Source of the DNA: JAEHDI01 sp035455185
Lineage (GTDB): Bacteria; Acidobacteriota; Terriglobia; Bryobacterales; Bryobacteraceae
DNA: 7,480 nucleotides
Direction: 5' to 3'
Assembly (NCBI GenBank): GCA_035455185.1
Contig: DATIFQ010000243.1
Span: 1-7,480 of the forward strand
Of the stretch, positions 1 through 5,131 are shown piece by piece. Every line of letters starts with the position of its first letter. Position 1 is the first letter of the stretch. Made by a program: the position numbers and the translations under genes. Under the pieces are notes generated by a model. It made no database searches, was not told the DNA's origin, and saw only the letters and a program-made list of their open reading frames with translations.

Positions 1-1
1 G

Positions 2-424
2 CATCACGAGGCGATCCGCGGCTTCGTCAAGAATCTCAAGCCGCCGCTCAAGCTCTCGCTGCCCGCGCTCGAGACGCTCGCCCTGATCGCTTACAAGCAG
101 CCCATCACGGCGCCGGAGATCATGGAGATCCGCGGCGTGCAGGGCGCGGGCGTACTCAAGACTCTGCTCGACCGGAAGCTCATCACTACCGCCGGCCGCA
201 AGAACGTTGTCGGTCGGCCGATCCTCTATAAGACCACCAGGGACTTCCTCGTGCAGTTCGGCCTCAAGGATCTGAGCGAGTTGCCCACTCTGAAGGAGTT
301 CGAGGAACTCGGGCGATTGGCCGTGGCTGACGAAGAGCCTGCGACAGCCGAAACCGCCGAGCAGTCCGAACCCGCCGAGCCGTCCGAGGAAGTGCCGCCG
401 GCCGAAGAAGAGCAAGCCGAGTAA
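2..424 (+). CDS. scpB: Segregation and condensation protein B, 3' part (5' end outside window)
   Basis: ScpB is the winged-helix partner of ScpA and SMC in the bacterial condensin that organises and segregates the chromosome. The frame is open from base 2, so the gene is truncated by the window edge and about 140 C-terminal residues are visible; the ATG at 122 is internal, not the start. The visible part holds the second winged-helix signature: LPALETLALIAYKQPIT, then EIRGV, a VLKTLLDRKLI helix, GRKNVVGRPILYKTT, and FGLKDLSELPTL. All are typical of the family. The last ~32 residues are a Glu/Ala/Pro-rich acidic tail (TAETAEQSEPAEPSEE and on) that should be disordered; such tails vary among ScpB proteins. 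The stop is immediately followed by the rluB ATG, so the two genes are very probably co-transcribed and translationally coupled. scpB-rluB adjacency is common in bacteria. Confidence 0.95.
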   Translation, partial: HHEAIRGFVKNLKPPLKLSLPALETLALIAYKQPITAPEIMEIRGVQGAGVLKTLLDRKLITTAGRKNVVGRPILYKTTRDFLVQFGLKDLSELPTLKEFEELGRLAVADEEPATAETAEQSEPAEPSEEVPPAEEEQAE

Positions 425-1156
425 ATGGCCGAAGAGCGACTCCAGAAGATACTCTCCCGAGCCGGTGTCACCAGCCGCCGAAAGGCCGAGGAGTTAATGC
501 TGGAGGGCCGGGTCACCGTTAACGGCGCGGTCGTCGTCACCCTCGGAACCAAGGCCGATCTGGCGCGGGACGAGATCCGCGTGGACCGCCGCCGTCTCAA
601 GGAACCCCAACGGCTGGTCTACCTCGCTGTGAACAAACCGGATAGCTGCGTCACCACCCTCCACGACCCGCAGGGCAGGCGCACCGTGCTCGATCTCGTG
701 AAGGGGATTCGCGAGCGGGTGTTTCCGGTTGGACGCCTGGATTATCACAGCGAGGGCCTGCTGCTGCTGACCAACGATGGCGAGTTCGCCAACCGGATCA
801 CCAGCGCTTCCAGCCACGTCCAAAAGACCTACCTCGTGAAGGTCAACGGGAACCTTTCGCTGGAGCAGGAAGACTCCTTCCGGGGAGGCATCCCTCTGGG
901 AGGGCGACGAACGGCGCCGGCCGGCCTGCGGTTAATCCGGAGGGCGCGGAACCCGTGGTACGAGGTTCGGCTCATCGAAGGCCGCCAGAATCAGATTCGG
1001 CTGATGTTCAAGCACCTCGGCCGGCTGGTCGAGAAGTTGCGCCGCGTCCGGATCGGCTTCCTCGAACTCGGGCCGCTCAAACCCGGCGAATTTCGCCACC
1101 TGACCCCGTCTGAGGTGGATCGTTTTCGCCGCGTGTTGAATCTAAAACGTGACTGA
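425..1156 (+). CDS. rluB: RluB/RsuA-family rRNA pseudouridine synthase
   Basis: This enzyme isomerises a uridine in rRNA to pseudouridine; the RluB branch acts on 23S rRNA near the peptidyl-transferase centre. The 243-residue protein has an N-terminal S4 RNA-binding domain (about residues 3-48, RLQKILSRAGVTSRRKAEEL then GRVTVNG) and a catalytic domain with the family motif GRLDYHSEGLLLLTNDG at 103-119. Asp106 is the expected catalytic nucleophile. Further family blocks are KTYLVKVNG, APAGLRL and the C-terminal EGRQNQIRLMFKHLG. ATG 425 directly abuts the scpB TAA and gives the expected S4 start. Assignment to RluB rather than RsuA, RluE or RluF rests on the scpB neighbour and overall form, so the exact target uridine is inferred. 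An oddity is NKPDSCVTT at 70-78, where most relatives have a Gly after KPx. Confidence 0.93.
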   Translation: MAEERLQKILSRAGVTSRRKAEELMLEGRVTVNGAVVVTLGTKADLARDEIRVDRRRLKEPQRLVYLAVNKPDSCVTTLHDPQGRRTVLDLVKGIRERVFPVGRLDYHSEGLLLLTNDGEFANRITSASSHVQKTYLVKVNGNLSLEQEDSFRGGIPLGGRRTAPAGLRLIRRARNPWYEVRLIEGRQNQIRLMFKHLGRLVEKLRRVRIGFLELGPLKPGEFRHLTPSEVDRFRRVLNLKRD

Positions 1157-1553
1157 AATGCCAAGTGTGCTTGAGCTCCTGCGGACGTCGCGGATCATCG
1201 CCGTCGTCGGTCTTTCAAGTAAGAGGTGGCGTCCCAGTTTTGGGGTCTCCGAGTACATGCAGCGAGCGGGATACCGGATCATCCCCGTGAACCCCGGCGA
1301 GACGGAAGTGCTCGGCGAGAAGTCCTATGGCGGCCTCGAAGAGGTCCCGGAGAAAGTGGATATCGTCGACGTTTTCCGCCGCTCGGAGTTCGTCCCGGAA
1401 ATCGTAGAACAGGCGATTCGGATCGGGGCGCGGGCGGTTTGGCTTCAGGAGGGGGTCGTTCACGAAGAGGCCGCGGCGAAAGCCCGGGCCGCCGGCCTGA
1501 TGGTCGTGATGGATCGCTGTATCCTCAAGGAACACAGGAAGTTAGTCGATTAG
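1149..1553 (+). CDS. CoA-binding domain protein, YccU-like
   Basis: This is a small single-domain Rossmann-like protein of the CoA_binding_2 family (YccU/YneT type), related to the CoA-binding domain of succinyl-CoA synthetase. The family's cellular role is poorly defined. The 134 residues show the expected order: IIAVVGLSSK (nucleotide-binding strand and loop), RPSFGVSEYMQRAGYRIIPV, NPGETEVLGEKSYGGLEEVP, VDIVDVFRRSEFVPEIV, GARAVWLQEGVVHEEAAAKA, then VVMDRCILKEH at the C-terminus. The start may be GTG 1149 (overlapping the rluB stop by 8 bases) or ATG 1158, two bases after that stop. ATG 1158 (MPSVLELL) is at least as plausible, and neither has a clear Shine-Dalgarno. The gene is last in the scpB-rluB operon and ends 9 bases from the stop of the opposing DUF192 gene. 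Confidence 0.9.
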   Translation: MTEMPSVLELLRTSRIIAVVGLSSKRWRPSFGVSEYMQRAGYRIIPVNPGETEVLGEKSYGGLEEVPEKVDIVDVFRRSEFVPEIVEQAIRIGARAVWLQEGVVHEEAAAKARAAGLMVVMDRCILKEHRKLVD

Positions 1554-1562
1554 CTCCGCGGT

Positions 1563-1916
1563 TCAAGCCTCGCTGAATTCGAGCTGATCTCCCGGTTCGG
1601 TCGAGGTTGCGGCGATGGCGCCGGCCGGCAGTTCGAGCACGGAGTGGGCCCAAATGGACACAGAAATGCGGCTTTTGGGCATGTTTTGGCGCACTTTTAG
1701 CACCTTTTTTTCACGGTTCAGGAACAGAACGTCGATCGGAAACTTCATTCCGAAGGTGTGAATCGCTTCGCACGGCGCAATCCACAACCCTTCTCCCGGC
1801 GGCAGGCTTTCGTGCTTGAGGAGTCCGACGCGGCGCTTCCGGCTGGTGTCGGCGGAGTCGGCGTGGGTCGCGAGCGTGGTTCCCTTGGTCCGATTTCGAA
1901 TGGTGAGCGTCGCCAT
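1563..1916 (-). CDS. DUF192 family protein
   Basis: This is a 117-residue member of DUF192, a small beta-rich family of unknown biochemical function. Visible family features are the RRVGLLKHESLPPGEGLWI block (equivalent to GLM-x-R-x-x-L), the core IHTFGMKFPIDVLFL (usually FWMKNTxIPLDVLFL), and the end VLELPAGAIAATSTEPGDQLEF. Many relatives carry an N-terminal signal peptide or lipoprotein leader. This one begins MATLTIRNRTKGT with no hydrophobic leader, so it is probably cytoplasmic. ATG at 1914-1916 is the only reasonable start, since an in-frame TGA lies one codon before it. A GAGGA sits directly against the ATG, closer than a good ribosome-binding site would be. The gene is divergent from rimO and convergent with the CoA-binding gene, so it is probably transcribed alone. 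Confidence 0.88.
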   Translation of the reverse strand: MATLTIRNRTKGTTLATHADSADTSRKRRVGLLKHESLPPGEGLWIAPCEAIHTFGMKFPIDVLFLNREKKVLKVRQNMPKSRISVSIWAHSVLELPAGAIAATSTEPGDQLEFSEA

Positions 1917-2004
1917 TCCTCACAAGATAGCGGTCCGGGGCTGATGTGCGCCACTTGATGCTATTCTGGAAGGGAACCCCATCCCTTTTTGCCGGAACTT
2001 CATC
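1917..2004. promoter_or_regulatory. Divergent spacer between the DUF192 gene and the rimO operon
   Basis: These 88 bases must carry the promoter for the DUF192 gene leftward and are the natural site for the rimO-yacG-pgpA-propeller-cinA operon promoter rightward. No convincing -35/-10 pair was found. TATTCT at 1963-1968 is a possible weak -10 element for the rightward direction. GGAA at 1994-1997 sits 7 bases before the rimO TTG and is a plausible weak Shine-Dalgarno. The hairpin within this spacer is listed separately. Confidence 0.4.
1970..1990 (+). terminator. Small hairpin with T-run in the rimO leader (possible attenuator or terminator)
   Basis: AAGGGA (1970-1975) pairs with TCCCTT (1982-1987) around a six-base loop, ACCCCA, and T residues continue to 1990. 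The layout is that of a small intrinsic terminator on the + strand, but the stem is only 6 bp and two of its pairs use the first T residues. It lies 15 bases before the rimO start. It could limit read-through into rimO, attenuate it, or be chance. Confidence 0.25.
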
Positions 2005-3441
2005 TTGAAAATCGGATTTGTCAGTCTAGGATGTCCGAAGAATCTCGTGGACACCGAGGTCATGATGGGCCAGCTCGTGGCTCTGGGGCACGAGCTCACT
2101 CCTCGCCCCGAGGAGGCGGACGCAATCGTCGTCAACACGTGCAGCTTCATCGATCCGGCAAAGCAGGAGTCCGTAGACACGATCCTCGAGATGGCCGAAT
2201 TCAAGCGCTCCGGACGCGCGCGCAAGCTGATTGTGGCCGGCTGCCTTGTGGAGCGGTATCGCGACGAGATCAAGAAGAACATTCCCGACGTGGACGCGGT
2301 GATCGGTACGAACGAACTGGAATCGATCGCGGCGGTTTGTGAAGGGACGGACCGCGGATCGAACCCGCTCGAAGCGTATCTCTACCACGACCTGACGCCG
2401 CGCGTCCTTTCCACGCCCCGCCATTACGCTTACGTCAAGATCGCGGAAGGCTGTGACCACCCGTGCAGTTTCTGTGTGATTCCACAATTCCGGGGGCGGT
2501 TCCGCAGCCGCCATTTCGAATCGGTCGTGGCGGAGGCGTCCCGGTTGTTCTCCGAGGGTGTGCGCGAAATCAATCTCATCGGCCAGGACACAACGTGCTA
2601 CGGCGAGGACCTCGGTCTTCAGGACGGCCTGGCTCTCCTGCTCGACCGTCTCGCGCGGATCGACACGCCCCGCGAGAAATGGATCCGGTTCCTGTACGCC
2701 TATCCAAACAAGGTGACCCAACGGCTGCTCGACACGATGGCCGGGCACGCCGCGCTCGTCAAGTACATCGACATGCCGCTTCAGCACGCGAGCGCGAGCG
2801 TGCTGAAACGGATGAAACGCGGGGCGTCGGGAGACATTTTTCTGAAGCTCGTCGAGCGGATTCGCCGGACCATTCCCGGCGTTGCGATCCGCACCAGCAT
2901 GATCGCCGGCTTCCCCGGCGAGACGGCGGAGGATTTCGAGGAGCTTTGCCAGTTCGTCGAGGCGGCCCGATTCGACCATCTCGGGGTTTTCTCGTATTCG
3001 GACGAGGAAACGAGCGTGAGCTACCATCTGGACGGCAAGGTGGACCGCAGGACAATCTACAACCGCAAGCGGCGCCTCATGGCGCTTCAGAGACGAGTGT
3101 CGCGAAGCACGAACCGGCTCCGCGCCGGCGAGGAAGTGACGGTTCTGGTCGAGGGACCTTCCCGGGAGACCGATCTGCTTTGGGAGGCGCGGATGGCTAC
3201 CCAAGCGCCCGAGATCGACGGCGTGGTCCTCATCAACGACTTCATCGGAACCGAGCCGAAACCGGGGCAGATACGCCGCCTCCGCATCACCGAAGCTCAC
3301 GATTACGACCTTGTCGGGACGCTGCTCGAAGCGCGCGAGTCCGAAAGCCACCCCCCTTCTCCCGACCCGTTCCGGATTCTGGGCGGCCACACGGCGCCGC
3401 CGTCCGCCGCCCTGGGGCAGGGAGCGGAGTTGCAGCCATGA
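2005..3441 (+). CDS. rimO: Ribosomal protein S12 methylthiotransferase RimO
   Basis: RimO is a radical-SAM enzyme with two iron-sulfur clusters that adds a methylthio group to the conserved Asp of ribosomal protein S12. The N-terminal UPF0004 domain has its three cluster cysteines at C10 (SLGCPKNLVDTE), C46 (VNTCSFI) and C80 (AGCLVERY). The radical-SAM triad is C150-x3-C154-x2-C157 (GCDHPCSFCVIP), followed by RGRFRSR, INLIGQDTTCYG, MPLQHAS, TSMIAGFPGET and FSYSDEE. A TRAM RNA/protein-binding domain occupies about 370-440. SLGCPKNLVDTE and GQDTT point to RimO rather than the tRNA enzyme MiaB. TTG 2005 is chosen because it gives the conserved MKIGFVSLGC start and no ATG or GTG occurs in frame back to a TGA at 1942. 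At 478 residues it is longer than the usual ~430-445; the excess is a Pro/Ser-rich C-terminal tail after AHDYDLVG. It heads the operon and overlaps yacG by ATGA. Confidence 0.95.
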   Translation: MKIGFVSLGCPKNLVDTEVMMGQLVALGHELTPRPEEADAIVVNTCSFIDPAKQESVDTILEMAEFKRSGRARKLIVAGCLVERYRDEIKKNIPDVDAVIGTNELESIAAVCEGTDRGSNPLEAYLYHDLTPRVLSTPRHYAYVKIAEGCDHPCSFCVIPQFRGRFRSRHFESVVAEASRLFSEGVREINLIGQDTTCYGEDLGLQDGLALLLDRLARIDTPREKWIRFLYAYPNKVTQRLLDTMAGHAALVKYIDMPLQHASASVLKRMKRGASGDIFLKLVERIRRTIPGVAIRTSMIAGFPGETAEDFEELCQFVEAARFDHLGVFSYSDEETSVSYHLDGKVDRRTIYNRKRRLMALQRRVSRSTNRLRAGEEVTVLVEGPSRETDLLWEARMATQAPEIDGVVLINDFIGTEPKPGQIRRLRITEAHDYDLVGTLLEARESESHPPSPDPFRILGGHTAPPSAALGQGAELQP

Positions 3442-3629
3442 AGTGCCCAATTTGCAAGAAAGAGGTTCAGCCCGGCGATCCGTTCATGCCGTTTTGCAGC
3501 GACCGCTGCCGGATCATCGACCTCGGCAATTGGGCGACGGGGAAGTACGTGATCTCGACCCCGATCGTGACGGAGTCCGAGGCGGAAGAAGACGAAGCGC
3601 CCCCGAAGAGGAACGGCGATGGCCGGTAG
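3438..3629 (+). CDS. yacG: DNA gyrase inhibitor / zinc-binding protein YacG
   Basis: YacG is a small zinc protein that in E. coli binds GyrB and inhibits DNA gyrase. The 63-residue product has the family's four zinc ligands at C3, C6, C20 and C24 (MKCPICKKE, then PFCSDRCRIIDLGNWATGKY), and the CSDRCRxIDLGxW block is diagnostic. Residues after about 42 form an acidic tail (TESEAEEDEAPP) that is probably disordered. The ATG overlaps the rimO TGA as ATGA, and GGAG at 3426-3429 lies 8 bases before it, so a coupled start is well supported. The same frame stays open upstream inside rimO (to about 2463), but that upstream part is rimO shadow; the conserved MKCPIC fixes the start. The gene's end overlaps pgpA by 11 bases. 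Confidence 0.93.
   Translation: MKCPICKKEVQPGDPFMPFCSDRCRIIDLGNWATGKYVISTPIVTESEAEEDEAPPKRNGDGR
3607..3612 (+). promoter_or_regulatory. Ribosome-binding site of pgpA inside yacG
   Basis: AGAGGA lies 6 bases before the pgpA ATG at 3619, within the last codons of yacG. It is one of the better Shine-Dalgarno matches in the window and supports the 11-base overlap of pgpA with yacG. Confidence 0.6.
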
Positions 3630-4098
3630 CGCCGCCGGCCGGCTCGCGTCCTGCATTTCGACCGTCTGCGGCCTCGGCCGCGTTCCCGTGGCGCCGGGAA
3701 CCGCGGGTTCTCTGGGTGCGCTTGCGGTGGCGTATGCGCTGGTCAGCGTCTTCGGCTGGAAGCCCTGGCATTTTGCCGTGTTGTCCGCCGTAATTGCCGT
3801 GCCGTCGGTTTGGGCCGCGAGCCGGACGGCGATGGACAGCGGGAGCAAGGATCCGCCGAAGGTCGTGATTGACGAGGTGATCGGCCAGTGGGTGACGCTG
3901 GCGGGCGCCGGGCTATTGGTGTGGCAGACGTGGCTGGCCGCGTTTGTGCTCTTCCGGCTGTTCGACATCTGGAAGCCGCCGCCGGTGCGCCAGGCGGAAG
4001 CGCTTCCGGGCGGGGCCGGCATCATCGCCGACGACGTCGTGGCGGGCGTCTATGGCGCGCTTGTCTTATTCGCAGCGGGGTGTTTCAATTTTGAGTGA
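3619..4098 (+). CDS. pgpA: Phosphatidylglycerophosphatase A
   Basis: PgpA is an inner-membrane phosphatase that removes phosphate from phosphatidylglycerophosphate to give phosphatidylglycerol, the last step of that phospholipid pathway. The 159-residue length is normal. Family motifs are complete: GLGRVPVAPGTAGSLGAL at 18-35, the acidic VIDEVIGQW at 83-91, and FDIWKPPPVRQAEALPGGAG followed by IIADDVVAGVYG at 115-146, holding the Asp/Glu residues expected to bind metal and substrate. Hydrophobic stretches at about 33-45, 52-66, 92-112 and 140-155 fit the membrane segments of the family. The start is ATG 3619, overlapping yacG and preceded by AGAGGA. The gene lies upstream of cinA, a neighbourhood found in many bacteria, but here a propeller gene is inserted between them. 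Its TGA lies 4 bases before the next ATG. Confidence 0.95.
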   Translation: MAGSAAGRLASCISTVCGLGRVPVAPGTAGSLGALAVAYALVSVFGWKPWHFAVLSAVIAVPSVWAASRTAMDSGSKDPPKVVIDEVIGQWVTLAGAGLLVWQTWLAAFVLFRLFDIWKPPPVRQAEALPGGAGIIADDVVAGVYGALVLFAAGCFNFE

Positions 4099-4102
4099 CG
4101 CT

Positions 4103-5131
4103 ATGGCGATACGGAAGGAATCGGGCAACCGGCCCAAAATCGAAGCAGTCTCGCCTCGGGCCGCAATCGCCGGAGGGGAGTTTCAGATCCGCGGCAGCGG
4201 GCTCGCGAAATCGCATCAGCCGCGGGTCACCCTCGGAGACGTTCCGGCGCCGATTGTGATCGGGTCGGCTGAGTATATCGTGATCCGCGTGCCCGAGGGC
4301 GCGTCGGTCGGCGAACTGGTGATTCAGAACGGCGAGCAGGCAAGCGCATCCTGGATGTGCGACCTCGGCGTGCAGATTGCCGACAGCCTGCACCCGGTTG
4401 CGAATCCGGCCGTCGACGCACAAGGAAACATCTTTGTGACGTTCTCCGGCTCGCGCGGCCAGAAGACGCCGGTGTCCGTCTTCAAGATCGACCTGAATTA
4501 CAACGTAAAACCCTTCCTTTCGGAACTGATGAACGCCACGGGGCTGGCGTTCGACAGCGACGGGCAGCTCTACGTGTCCAGCCGCTACGACGGCATCGTC
4601 TACCAGGTGACGCCCGGCGGCACGATGTCCGTCTACGTCGAAGGCATGGGCGTGGCGACCGGCATCGCATTCGATGGGGAGGGGAACCTCTACGTCGGCG
4701 ACCGGAGCGGCACGATTTTCAAGATCAGCCGCGACCGCCAGATTTACGTCTTTGCCACCATCGAGCCGTCGATCGCCGCTTACCATCTTGCTTTCGGCGC
4801 CGACGGCCACCTTTACGTGACCGGGCCGACCACGTCGAGCTTCGATGCGGTCCACCGCATCTCGCCCGCCGGCGACGCCGAGGTTTTCTATCGCGGGCTT
4901 GGCCGTCCCCAGGGCCTCGCTTTCGACGCGGACGGAAATCTGTACGTTGCCGCGTCGATGGGCGGGCGCAAGGGCGTCATTCGAATCGACCCCGAGCGGC
5001 GCGCGGAGTTGTTCCTTTCCGGACCGGGCATCGTCGGTATGGCGTTCGCGCCTTCCGGCTCGCTCGTCGTCGCCACCAGCGGCGCCCTTTACAGGGCCGA
5101 TGTCGGAATCAGGGGCAAGCCTCTCCCGTAA
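4103..5131 (+). CDS. IPT/TIG-like domain plus six-bladed NHL/SMP-30-like propeller protein
   Basis: No precise function is recognised. Residues ~11-80 look like an IPT/TIG immunoglobulin-like domain (PKIEAVSPRAAIAGGEFQIR, GSGL, VTLGDVPAPI, IVIRVPEGASVGELVIQNG). Residues ~95-335 contain six repeats with a period of about 42, each marked by a hydrophobic-D-x-x-G-x-hydrophobic-V core: AVDAQGNIFV (103), AFDSDGQLYV (149), AFDGEGNLYV (189), AFGADGHLYV (230), AFDADGNLYV (273) and AFAPSGSLVV (314). That fits a six-bladed propeller of the NHL or SMP-30/gluconolactonase kind. The N-terminus MAIRKESGNRPK is polar with no signal peptide, so the product appears cytoplasmic, which is unusual for TIG-propeller proteins. 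ATG 4103 is preferred; TTG 4091 (giving MSDAMAIRK) overlaps the pgpA stop and is possible. The frame remains open further upstream inside pgpA, but that part is shadow. The stop directly abuts the cinA ATG, so it belongs to the operon. Catalytic activity cannot be claimed. Confidence 0.85.
   Translation: MAIRKESGNRPKIEAVSPRAAIAGGEFQIRGSGLAKSHQPRVTLGDVPAPIVIGSAEYIVIRVPEGASVGELVIQNGEQASASWMCDLGVQIADSLHPVANPAVDAQGNIFVTFSGSRGQKTPVSVFKIDLNYNVKPFLSELMNATGLAFDSDGQLYVSSRYDGIVYQVTPGGTMSVYVEGMGVATGIAFDGEGNLYVGDRSGTIFKISRDRQIYVFATIEPSIAAYHLAFGADGHLYVTGPTTSSFDAVHRISPAGDAEVFYRGLGRPQGLAFDADGNLYVAASMGGRKGVIRIDPERRAELFLSGPGIVGMAFAPSGSLVVATSGALYRADVGIRGKPLP

Noticed and set aside
1554..1562. Bidirectional terminator between the CoA-binding gene and the DUF192 gene
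   Set aside because: Only 9 bases separate the stops, and no stem with a T-run was found there or just inside either gene.
2463..3437. Long upstream extension of the yacG frame inside rimO
   Set aside because: The extension is Arg/Pro-rich shadow sequence. The conserved MKCPIC start, the GGAG site and the ATGA overlap all place the yacG start at 3438.
2026..3450. 474-codon open frame on the minus strand opposite rimO
   Set aside because: rimO on the + strand has all cluster cysteines and a TRAM domain, so the antisense frame is a composition artefact.
3944..4102. Upstream extension of the propeller frame inside pgpA
   Set aside because: It overlaps the conserved pgpA C-terminus and its translation (Arg/Ser-rich) has no family features; the real start is 4103 or at most 4091.
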